Shown in pieces: positions 1 to 12,600 of a DNA stretch of 64,000 nt. The notes below the pieces were generated by a model. The model saw nothing but the letters and a program-made list of their open reading frames with translations. It was not told the origin of the DNA and did no database searches. Each line of letters starts with the position of its first letter. Positions within the stretch are counted from its first letter, which is position 1. The position numbers were made by a program, and so were the translations under genes. Source of the DNA: Euwallacea fornicatus (Eukaryota > Arthropoda > Insecta > Coleoptera > Curculionidae); assembly GCF_040115645.1 (NCBI RefSeq), contig NC_089544.1, forward strand, positions 3,906,001 to 3,970,000, in the 5' to 3' direction.

Positions 1-630
1 AGTACAGATTTCAGGAAGGAGTTGTTTCATTTAGTGGTGCATGGTTCCAAGGATTTTCTTGTCCATAAGAGATATCACATGAATTAAATTAGAACAAACA
101 TTAAGAATTAATTTAAGGCTCTTTTTGAATTTAATTTTTAATTTTTCTTAATTAGTATAACAACTACTTATTGTGAAATATGAAACTTGCACATTGTTTG
201 GGCACTTGTTTATATAAAGTCTAAATATGTTGGAAAATTTTTCCACACAGGCAAGACACAAATGTTAGAAAAAAAAACATAAAAACAATTTTAATGCCTT
301 TTATGACACTAACTGTTTAATATAAACTAAAACTTCTACCTGAACTATCTGTGAATGTTGAATTGTGATAGTAATTAGGGATTAATTAAATGTACCATTT
401 TTCTTACTTTAAATGGTACTGTTAAACTATTGAGATCTAATTCAAAAATCACAGTGCAGAGTGTGTCTTTTAACTTTTCTCCAATGTGTTTTAAATGGGA
501 AGATAACAACATAATTACACTCAATATGTCTACACCTAAATGTTATTTATGATTTTGGTCCATTCACTAACCATCTGTACCTCTAAACAAAAATTAAAAT
601 CTTTAGAATATTTTTCTTATTCAATTTCAG
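1..630 (+). other. 5' intron of RBBP6 (upstream exon outside window)
   Basis: AT-rich non-coding sequence ending in the acceptor tcaatttcag before the first visible RBBP6 exon at 631. That exon starts in the middle of the ubiquitin-like DWNN domain, so about 60 N-terminal residues must lie on an exon to the left. I see no open frame here resembling the start of a DWNN domain, so this stretch is read as intron. Confidence 0.7.
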
Positions 631-3600
631 TATATGAAGATGAAAATACCTTAATTCCAAAAAATACTTCGTTGTTAATTGCAAGAATCCCTGTCACTGC
701 ACCAAAACAGAAACAGTGGGAAGGATATGGGGGCAATATTACTCCTCCCTCCAAAATTGATGAAAGCGGGGCCCTCAGTAAAGCAACTGACTTAGCAAAT
801 CTTGATGCTCCAGAAGAAGATAAAATTAAGGCTATGATGTCGCAAAGCACTCAAGATTATGATCCAAGCAAGTGAGTACCTACAATTACTGTTAATCTGA
901 GGTGGTTCCCAATTACTATATTGATTTGTTATTCATCATCTTTTATAGTTATTTAAAAATACGTGGTGCTAATCAAGTTGGTCCGGTACCTACTACTTAT
1001 CGCTGTTACAAATGTCATCAAGGAGGGCACTGGATAAAGGATTGTCCTCTAGGACAAGGAGTGGTATGTAAATGGATAAACACATAGGTTTAGTTGTCTA
1101 TAATCTGGATTGTATTGGTAGGAGCCACTTGAAATTAAGAAAACTACAGGCATTCCTCAAAGTTTCCTTATCCCTGTTGAAGGCCCACAGGTTCCAGGTG
1201 CTATGATGACCTCAAATGGTCAATACGCAGTTCCTGCTTTGGATCTGCAGGCCTATACTCAAAAACAAGCTTCAGCCCCAGTACAGCAGCTCAAACCTGA
1301 GATTCCAGAAGATTTGCTTTGTTCCATTTGTTCAGATCTGCTAACAGATGCTGTTATGATTCCCTGTTGTGGTATGTGGCAATAATTTAATTCAAGGATG
1401 GGAAATGTTAATTTCTGTCTTCTAGGAAATTCCTTTTGTGATGAATGCATAAGAAGTATGCTGCTGGAAAGTGAAGATCATGAGTGCCCTGATTGTCATG
1501 AAAAGGACATTTCTCCAGCAACATTAATTCCCAATAGGTAGACACAGAATATATTGAAAATTGCTTCATAATTTGGTCCAATATCATTTTATGTTTTTTA
1601 TAGGTTTTTGCGAAAATCTGTTAATAACTTCAAAAATACCACTGGCTATGAGAAAAAACCCATTTTTAAACCCAAAATTGCGAATGAAGAACCAGAGAAG
1701 AAAGACGTGAGTTACATTATTTTAAATTTTCGTTTCATGGTAATATTAATTTATTTGATGACTTCAGTCAACTTCCTTACCTGAAGTGGATTCTACAGCA
1801 AAAGATTCCTTAATATGTGAAGAAAAGACTGTAATTTCTGAAGCAGATTCTACTGAATCTGGCAAGGTTGGGCATGACCCCATAAAAGTAAGGTTTCACA
1901 ATTGTGATTAATATATCTTTACGTTTTGACATATATATTTAGGAACCATTAATGGACATTGTCAAGAATGTTGAGCCTGAGGGTCCACCGGGAGTTTCGC
2001 CCAGGCAGTCACCTGTTCACAAAATCTCAAGTAAAGTTACACGTGGTGCTGATAGAGACAGATCTAGTAGAGATCGGGGACATCGTAAGTTTTTTTTTGT
2101 TTTAAATTTGTATTATTCTTTTAATCAATTTGAAATACCAGTTTAAAGTTGTAATTTGTTACCCATAGATGGTGGCAAAAGAGGCTCTCCAAAACATCAC
2201 AGGAGTAGGTCACCATCTCCCAGGAAATCAAGAACTAGGCATTCTCCTAATTATGAACGAAGGTAAGAATTCTATTTCAAAAAATTGGTAACTGTAAGTT
2301 GGCTTGTATAGGTTTTTCTGAAACTAAATGAACAATATTAAACAGCAAAACCGAACGTGTTCAAATTTAACTTATTTTCTTGTGATTCGCCATAGAGTGA
2401 AATTAGACACAAATCAAAATAGTATTCAGTTCCAGTAGTCCAAAAGCCCGCATTCAATATAATCATTATTATATTTTCAGGATTCGTTCTCCTGAAACGC
2501 CAACTAGAGATGATGTGCCTCCAGGAATAGGAACAAATTATCCTATTCCACCACCGCGACCAATGCCAGGAATGTCATTGGGGGATGTTTTACAGGGTGG
2601 ACCAGGAAATGGTATGCCACCTGGTGCACCACCTATGCAGGTAATTAGGATATATTCACATCTTTATTGATTTCGTTGTCTAAATATATTTTTTGATTGT
2701 AAAAATGTTGTGTTTTTGTTTAATGGTTTCATTTATAACATGCTCATTAATATTCATAATTGAAATAATTTTAAAGGGTCCTCCGCCTGGTATGCCTCCT
2801 GGTGTATACACTCATGGCCAGCCTCCACCATTTATTCCTCCTGGAGCGCCACCAAATTACCGGTTGCCTCCGCCTGGTGCTCAACCGCCACCGTACATGC
2901 CCCCCGGTCCAGGGTAAGTTTGATTATCACAATCTTACGCGTTTTTTACTATTTGTATTAATAATGACTGTTGCAATAGCAGGCTAGGTGAAGGATAAAT
3001 GAAACTTACAACCTTTTCAGCTTTCAACATAGAATAAGAAAGGGTTATAGAAGTCCAGTGCAATGTTTCTAAAATTGTTCTTAGAACGGACGCCTATAAA
3101 ACATATAAGACTATTTATGCATATCTTTTAGTGCGATTTTAAAGCATTTTACTGAATTTCTACGTTTCCTTACTTTATACGTTTCTTTCGCTATTTTCCT
3201 AGACAGATAGAGGGATTCGTATGTAAATCTGTAGACGTCTTGAGAGTTATAAACATTCGCGAATGCTTGGAAATTTATTTTACCCTCCACACAGACTGAT
3301 GACCCAGGAACTCACTCGTATACTTGTTCAATTAAGATCAACTTTTACTTGTAATATTATTAATTTCTAGGCAATACGCTCCGAGACCTGCATTTGATCC
3401 TATCAATGGCCCTCCTGGGAACTTCGGACCGAGTTTTCCCGGCAGACCGAGAGAGTTTGGCGGCCGTCGAAACGGTAGAGATAGGACTCCGCCAGGGTAA
3501 GTTTCAATTTTTCAGTGTTTTGCCATTTATTTGAACGGCTCTTTTTCGTAGACATTAAAGCTGTTCAATTTTCACTTAATTTTCATTGACAGTTGCACGT

Positions 3601-6600
3601 CCGGCCGAAAATTAAATTAGACCGGTGTGCTAATGCTTTATTTTTTGATATCCATAGATACGTTTCGATCTTTCAACAAATTTGAAGTAATTTTTATTGT
3701 TATTGGACAGTTTAAGTATTTATTTTGTGAGTCAGGAACATGACACTTTTCAAGGCAAAATATTCTAAATTAGGAAGTGTAAAACTTTCTATAAACCCCA
3801 AAACTCGCAACGTTTTTTAAAATGTTGCAAAATAATATTTTATTTCCTTCAGAGTTATTGATGATCCTTTGGCTGCATTTAATCGCATATTGCGCGAGAA
3901 AGATGAAAAACGGGCTAGGGCGCAGCGCATGGCACGACGCAGTTGGAGTCGCAGTCGCAGCCGCAGTTTTAGCCGATCCCCACCGCCAATGCGGAGACGC
4001 AGCAGAAGTCCGAGGAGGCGGATGTCAAGGAGTCGAAGTCGATCCTTCTCTTTGAGCAGGTATGTCGTAATTCACGAGACTTTTGGGAACGTTTACAGGT
4101 ACTTTATGGTTCAATGGAAAAGTCGAATCGAAACATCGCGAAATTACATTATACTATTATTATTATTAAACATTGCATGATTTCGTGCATAAAACTAATA
4201 CTTTTTGTACTAGTTTATGAGAGGTATAATTTATCCAAACGACAAAATAACAAAAACATGCTGGTATAGTGATATAAATATTTTAATTTTAGTAAAACTC
4301 TTCTTTTGTGACCTACCCTGTATGATCCTAAGCATTCGTATAAAAGAGCACAAGAAATAAAAACAGCGTACGTGTTTCAGCGATATTGTTTTCGTTTTAG
4401 TAATGTATGAGAGATAATTATTAATTATTTCTTATTTCTTATTCCCCGTGCCCAAATAGTGTGAATAGGGTGGAAAAACATATATTTAATTGTGTGCTTT
4501 ATGGAAATTTCTAGTCCTTAGTCATTTTTTTCTATCCGTATTCGCAAAAAAACTATTCATAATTCGAAACCATCCAAGCAGTCGTGTGAGGTACGAGGTG
4601 GATGCTAAATTGCCCGATAAATGCAGGCCCAGCTGATTAAACTATTTGCTGACTATTTAGTCTATGGATTGCGAGGGCTCTTAATGTTGGGATTTATATT
4701 TTTTATCTCTAATAGACATGTCTCACAGAACGCCTTTATTGTCAATTTTAGGTCGCGATCGCGCTCGTATTCTCCTAGGCCGAGCCCGAGAGGCTCCCCA
4801 CATCCGCCCCCGAGGAGGTCCCCACCTCCACTGCAGTCGAGGAGGGGTCCCCCCGGGCGATTCAGATCTCCGAATCGGTTGTCCTCTCCTCCAAGGTATG
4901 AGCATGTCCTAGGTTCGCTTGGTAGAGTTGTTTTTTTTTTTTTTTTTTTTTTTAATATCAAGTTTTACAACCTGGATGAAACTAAAAAAGCCATGAAAAA
5001 ATGCAGGTTATAAAATTTGTAGATGGTTTGAAGTAGATTTTGTATATATAGATTGTAATGGTATAATGTTGAAGTAGATGAAGTTGCCATTTTTAGGTTA
5101 ATTAAAGAATTAAATATTAGTTTGGAGATTTCTCATTTCTGAGTTTCTAAAAATATTTTTGGGTTCTTTTCTTGATCATATTTCGTAATAAGGTTTCTTT
5201 TTATGAAATTGCTCAAACACGTCAAATTGCTTTTAGTTGTGCATTTTTTATATGATAAATATTAATACAGGGTCACCGAATCGGTAGGAAAATATATTTT
5301 TTTATGGAACATCATGTGCATAAATTATGAAGTATTTAAATCCGTACCTCATTATGTTTTATATCCCATCCCTTAACGTAACAGTTCTTGAAATATTGGC
5401 GAATGATAGGTCATGGCGCAGTCACAAAATACGTATCAATTCATCTGTTTACTTATGTTACTGGGATTTTTAAATATCTAGTTTTCAAAATTAAACAATT
5501 ATTACCTATCTTTGTTCACTTACTTAATAGGTATTTGTTGATTATATCTTAATTAAACCATTTCCGATAATCTAATATTAAAATACCATCGGTTGCTCAC
5601 TATACTATTTATTAGTTTTTGACTCCGTATAATTAAGAATTTCTATTTGCTAGAGTGTTCGATGTTATCATCCACATCTTTTACAAATTATTCCTTGTAG
5701 ATTTGTTGTAGTACTGCGAAATATGAGTATGATGAGCGCAAGATCTGCAAATAATGAAAACATTTTCTAGTAAAACATTAAGGTAGGTTTGTGATTGCAT
5801 TTAAATTCTAGAAAATTCAAGAATTCAAGGAGAGCGGCAAAATAGCAATCTAAAACTAACTATTTCTAAATTTAACACATTACAAATTATTTTAATATAT
5901 TATTGACAAAGGAAAACGTTAATGATTATCTTACTTTTTGTATGTGATTCAGCGTCACTATTAGACTTGACCGAACTATGATGCAACAAAAGTGTTATCA
6001 AAATAAGCCTGTTACAGGTAAGGTTATTAAAAATCTAAGTATCATGTTCCCTCTCTTAGGTACGTGTAATATGGCGTCACCGTTAATACTATACACGTTA
6101 AAAACACTAACCAATTTAGCAAATCATCAGGGAATAGAAAGACATGATAAATCGATAAATGTCTCGGAATTCCCAGTTTATTTCGCTTTCTTGTTAAAAT
6201 TAAGCATACCACTTTGTCACATTACACTGCTGTGAGAGCATTTTGTGTGTCCAGGAGAATTTTCATTTGTCCTTTAGGATTTTTTTTTTGGAATAATAAT
6301 TTGATTTTTGGGAATACGTGTAATTACATATAGATCGTCTAGTACAAAAACCTATGCATGTTATAACGCTGCAATTCTCCGGTGTTGCCGGATGTAAGGT
6401 TAATTTAGTATCCTTTATGCCACAGTTACTGACTTCAAGTAACAAAAACGATATATAATATGTAAAATTTAATAAAAATCATAAACATATTTCTCTGATT
6501 GCATTCACTGGCAGCAAAGGTCCTTTATTGTTCCTTTCCCGTTTAAAATACTCCATTAAGGAAGCAAGATGCTACTTATACTGGCTGCTTAACTGCTTTG

Positions 6601-9600
6601 ACATATCGAAAAACACTAATAATAAACATAGCATATATTCACACCAGCCTATATTCTTAATAGAGTAATTTATGATAAAGGAACGGCGAGTAAAACAGGA
6701 ACTTTAATAGAATACAGTGAAAAACTGGATGGTATATAATAAACGCAACCGTCACAATAAGATAAAATGACGAAATTAGAAAGGTGTAATGTAAAAACTA
6801 ACAAATATACGACCAGTTTTGGCAACACCGCGCGTTATTGCCAACATTATTGTTTACATTTCTATTATTTACATTCATGTCGAGTTTGAATATTTAACAA
6901 AACGTTAACTGGTAGGTTTTCCTTAGGTCCAAATACTAGTTGCCCTTCATCCATATAATTATTGATTACCTAGAGGCGAATATTTAATCGAAAACTTCGT
7001 ATTTTGAGCATGAGGGTTGGCAATGAAGTTACGTAGTTTATGACGTGTATCGGTTTTTGTACTAGACGACTTACAGGATCGCTCATTAGTGCGTCAAAAT
7101 GCGATATCTCACTAAACATAAGTTTTAAAACGAAATGTTGCATATCAAAGATTTTGGTCATCAAGAGGTACGTATTTTAAAATTATTTTCAAACGAGTAA
7201 GTTCCCTTAAAAAAGAGGTAGTACCAAGTTATGTTTTTTAAATGGAACCTCCCCGATTTTTTTGCCTTTTTCGGATTTATCGTCAAATTTTAAAGTCAGT
7301 TTATGTAAAGGATCTTATGTCAAAAATTTGTCGTTTTCGAGTTACTCCGGAAAATTTAAAAACTTTAAAAGTTGCAGCCTCCCGAAAATCTGTGCTAAAC
7401 ACTAACCACTGCGAATATCGGAATCGATGTTTTAAAGCTCTAGGAGGACCTAATAAATTACCTTTCGAAGTATTTTAGTTAAAAAAAAAAGAAAAGAAAA
7501 AAACATTTCCATAACCCCCGAAATAAGCCTTGAAACCCCAATAACTTAATTATTTTAAACGGAATGCCTCAATTTTCTCTACGGTATCGTGTTCAGAATC
7601 CTACAATGTTTTGTTAACACTACCATATCCGTAAACACCGCCGTTCCTTGGTTCCCGATAATTGCCCATTTTTGGCTTCTAAAAGTAGCACCAATCACGT
7701 TATCATAGGCAAATGTTACGTGATGTGACTTGGTGCTATCACACTTATGACGCATCCTGTAGATTTGAAAATAATTTTAAAATACGCACCTTTTAATGAC
7801 CAAAACCTTTGTCGTACTAATGGACAACCCTGTATACTTGCAGTCATATAAGTTGCCAAATTCAGCCCGAATATGCCCAATGCCTTTATAGCGAGCGGCT
7901 TTTTTGCTCTTTCCATCATCATCATAAGCATTCTCCTATTGTTAACGTTGATATCCTCCCATTTAATTATGTAGCAGGCTCTCGTAATATCGTTACTCTG
8001 AAACATAGTTTTTAAATCCTTCTTTAAATTGATACAGATCATTTCTAACTTCTTGCATCAAACAGTGTCCATACCAGCAGTACAACATCAACTGAAACGT
8101 CATACATATTAAATACAGGAGCAGTAGCCCAAATTGACCTTTTTCGTCAGAAACCTGAAAACAGTCAATATAAGTATCGAGGTGGGTTAAAAATTATTGT
8201 TAATTTACTACCATAAGCTGAAAACCTGTTAAGCAGATTACAACACCGCTGCATAGAAATTGAATGAATATTCCGAAGGAAAATATATCTTCGATGTTAG
8301 TGATGTATCTAAAATTATCTCAGAATAATAGCAAAATCTCGATTGAATTAGACAATATCGCTCATACGTTATTATTTCGTTGTAGTAGATGATACAATGT
8401 CTTATTCTATCATGCACCTTGTGGTCGTCGTTCGTATTTTCCAACAGTTGGGTTATTTTTTCACACAATATGGTACATTGAGTAGTGGCAATAATCGTGT
8501 GTTTCGTGAACAAACCATCCAATGCTAAAGTTAAAGTTTCTCTTCACTAGTCCATTAAAAAAATATATTTATAAAATTGACTTACACCCATTGATCCACG
8601 CACTCACCCCAACAGCCATTACCTCCCCGATAAATATAAATCCATAATAGTTGTCTGGATTAAATGGGAATTTGCTCGGAAATGGATAATGTTTCCCTCC
8701 AATTGTTAGGATTTTCAGTAACGGCACCAAACCATACGATAGTATAACCCCAAAGCAAGTGGTCAGATAAATTTTTACAACCATTTGACCACTATTAAAT
8801 GCGTCTTTCCAGATCTTTAACTCTACGGAATTCACGCGCGTAAACATGTCTTGTGCCACCTGTTGGTCAAGCGCTGCGAGCTTATGAAAGTTGAAATGGT
8901 ACTTTAAAACTTTGTTAATGAAAGCGACTTGAGTCATCGAAAAAAGAAAGATCTCTGACACTTTTGTTAAGTCTTCTGTAGATAGAGCATAGTTTACCAC
9001 TGAGGCCACTTGACAGAAGGTGATGAAGTAGATGAATGCGGTGATAAAGTTTATCAGGGGAGTGCGTTTTATGTGAGTAGGATAAAATCCCCCCAGGCCC
9101 AGTCGAAATTTATCCGGTTCCAGGAACGCACCAATGTCGAGCACCTATTAAAAATATTTCATGAATGTAAAGTTTTCCAAACATATACGTAAGAGATTTT
9201 AATAAACTAAGCACCAAGTGACCCCAACTTTCGCGGGAACTTTCAGTCTGCATAAATCTAAAATTGTATTTAAAAAAAAAGCTCCTTTTTCAGTTACCGA
9301 GATCCTCTTGGTTGAGCCCCAGAAATTGACACCCGGTAAATCAATATATTTTTTTCCCTCCGGGTTTGAAAGCGGAACTTCTTGCAAGACAGTGTCTAAT
9401 AAGTGATATTTCATGTATTTGGTGTTTTAATGCATGTCAAATTACAAATATCGTAATTTTTGGTTGTGGAAAAAAATCGCTAATTTATGTGTTTGTTTTA
9501 GGCGACGTGTGGACCGTGTCGATTTCGATCGCGAATATGATCGAGGCCCATTCCGAGAAAAACCAAGAGATCGTAGAGGAGACAGTCGTGACCGGTTTTA

Positions 9601-12600
9601 TGATGATAGAGAAAGAGATTACGAACGTAGCAGTGTCAGAGGGAGAGGTCCTCCCCCACCTGGTCCCATGGCCAACCAACCCCCACAGTGGGGCCCTCAG
9701 AGAGACCCTTACTATCCGGAGCAACCGCATCCCGGCTATCAGAACAGGTACTACCGAATTTTTACCGTGAGTAAGAACTTAAAGAATATTTTGAAGGTTT
9801 TCTTGATTGGTACTTTTAGTAGAACTGCAGTTGTTGGTTTTTTCTTTCGCAATATACGCGGGTTCTTTGCTTATACATATCCATTATGAGCATTTGGGTA
9901 TTTGGTCTTGTTAAGACTTATTGTTGGCTGCATTGACAAGGTTTTTCGCCGAGTCTTAGAATTGTGAAATGCAGGATTATATTTTGTCTCCAACTTATCA
10001 TGTGGAAATATTTTAACGTACTTAATTGGACTAGCAACACGTGTGGGAGATCTTATGGAAAGTGCCGCAGTCAGTATCTTCACAGTTCTGTCCTCCTATC
10101 TGTGATAATTTTTATAAAGGGACAATTGTATACGATGTGACACCATTATATGAAAGCATAGGTCTTCCCTAATGCAATTTCTAAGAGTATTCTATAGGTT
10201 CTTCCAACACATGAAATTTCAGTGTCGGAACTCGAATATATGCGCATTAGCCAGTTTCTACAAATAAACAGTACTAAAGATCATCTTTCCTTCGTAAGTT
10301 AACAATTTTGTGTCGACCCATAGGAACTTTTATCGACCAATTGGCGGTAACGAAAAAAAAAACGAATTGGTATTTCCCGCACATGTGTAAAAATAGTGCT
10401 CTTAGTTAATAAATTAAGCAAAAAAGAGTTTTTGTTAAAACTGTTCTCACCCTGTTCCCCAACTTCAGCAAGTTAACTTATGACGCCCCACAAAATGTTT
10501 CAACCAAATGCGCTCCGGGAAGATAAAATCGTTATTTATGTTGCATACCATATGATTTACTATTGAGTAAAGTCGCCGTTTGCAGCACTGTTCTTTAATG
10601 TGTTGGATTGAACCTAATACTATTAAATGTCATATGCGTTATACCTATAGTAACAGATAGTGTGTGTATGCGAATAGTCCTTTATGATTCTGTGATAATG
10701 TAACTTAGTGTTAATTAATGTATCACAGCATTAATGACCTACTTTGCCTTTTATATTTATACTTGTGATTTGGGCCATCTTTACTCTTTCTAATCTAATC
10801 GTCGTCAATCATCGTATACTTTTCAACCGTCATAAATAATTATATTTTACATTGTTTCAATATTACATCTGTAAAGGTTGAAAATAAACAGTTTTATAGG
10901 AAATGCTGTATTTTTTAATCCTGTGTGGTGTATTCATATACAGGTGCAATCGTTGATTAATGCTTTAGGTACAGAAGAATTGCAATTGAAGGGCTATTGT
11001 AATTTTAAAGATAGGCGCTTAAGATTCCCAATCTGAACTTGTACGCTACTTGAAACCCCTATCGGCATAATTGAAGTATACACTGGATGGGTCTTATCAG
11101 AGAATATTCTCAATGTTGGGTGTGTCCTAAAGCATTCGACACGGTAGAAATTACGAAAATAGGCAGTTGACCGGTAGTGCTCTAAAATTCTCTAAAATGG
11201 CACCGAAAAAAGAAGTCTTTTTCCTTTTTCAATGCCATTTTAGAGCTTTGCACTGCGTTTTCATAATGTTTTTTCATTAATAATTTCAAAATTGTTCAAA
11301 AACGATAACGCAAACTTCGACGCGGCGCGACAATAGGATGGTGACGCCGCAATCGGAAAACAACGACATATTATTAACTTTGTTGTCAATTATTTAGTGA
11401 TTTTAAGCCAAATCGGTTAGAATTTCTACCCAAAATGAATTATGTGCAAATCAGTGAAGCCCTAGAAGTAAACCAGGAGACAAGAAAGCCCTTGGAAAAT
11501 CAAGAAAAGTTGATGTAATAGTGGCCTGTTTATGCACTGGGATTTGGCGTTAAAAGGTAAACAATAATGGCTCCTTATAAGGCAATTTTTTACAGAGGTT
11601 TACTAGTTATTTTGCGAAAATTGCGGACGTCTACCCGTCGACAAAGTTTAATGTTGTGCTCGCACAAACGAGTATCATCCCTTCAAATTAATTACGTCAC
11701 TTTCTTCACTCGTAACGTAAACTTCTCCATGGAAATATTAATGCTTCCATTATATACTCGTCCTATAATATACTACTGTTTTAACGTTTTGACACGCCTT
11801 GTTGCTATTGTATTCCATTTCGGTTAATTTACTTTCTTAAGGAGGTTTACTACAAAAAATCACCCGCTCTAAATCCATACGTCAAAGCAAAAGTGTATAA
11901 AGTGCCAAGAAGTTAGGATTTAATGTCGTCTTGCTTGTGAAAAAAGGGATAATTTCATGTGGAATACCGAGAAAAGTAAAAAAAACACCATAATTTATAA
12001 AATTTTGCTTTAAGGAAGGGAAACCACAATAAATTTATAAGTAAATGCGAAATACATCATGCAGATGCGAATTTCAACTGACCTTGCAATGTTCCCTAAT
12101 TTTTTTTCCAATCTACTTTATGGAGTGATTTCTGAAAAAATTATTTCTTTCGTCGTTTCGTTACGTGGTAAAAATTGCTAGGTAAATAGGTATTTCCGGA
12201 TTTTGTACCGTTCTAGTAAACATCTCAGTTCAAATATTAGTTCCTTCATAAAAAATCATTTGTGTTTCTTATGGTCGAAGGCAGTCATCAGCGGCGGTGC
12301 TTCTGTTTTGTTAGAGTCTAACTTGAAATTTACTTTCAGTGATTCAGCCTTTTCATGCTTTGATTCGTATGACTAATGAACCGGCCAGATGTGACCGCCT
12401 TTGACTGTACTTGTACTCCTACATGTAGTATTTTTTTGAGTTGAACAGTCGCTTTTTAAAGGTCTCACAGAGTATTAGAAATTATTATCATCCACGGCAT
12501 GTTTGGAAATTCATTCAGTATAGTGCATCATCAAAATCCTATCCTAAGTTAAAGCCTTTTCGTATCGTAGCAACACACTCGCGCCGCTGGAAACGGCTTA

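Larger units (their letters stand above)
4896..9501 (+). other. large RBBP6 intron hosting an antisense gene and repeats
   Basis: Intron between the RBBP6 exons ending at 4895 (donor GTATGA) and starting at 9502. It begins with a 23-base T tract at 4931-4953. It contains, on the opposite strand, the six or seven exons of an odorant receptor (5688-9414) and two inverted-repeat transposon-like segments (6331-7079 and 7146-7834). Between 4960 and 5680 and between 5745 and 6330 I see only AT-rich sequence, including a CAGGGT transposon-end-like motif at about 5271. Confidence 0.8.

Noticed and set aside
8238..8522. Minus-strand open frame read as a single exon of the receptor
   Set aside because: The true path leaves this frame at the donor AAC|GTATGAGC (8367) and re-enters at 8308 in another frame, where the receptor sequence (ITNIEDIFSFGIF) continues. 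The read-through part is intron.
9218..9406. Plus-strand 62-codon frame beginning GTGACCCC, protein-like in composition
   Set aside because: It overlaps the candidate first exon of the antisense receptor, has no ATG or splice context of its own, and matches nothing I know. The minus-strand exon 9298-9414 is in phase with the receptor and explains the open frame.
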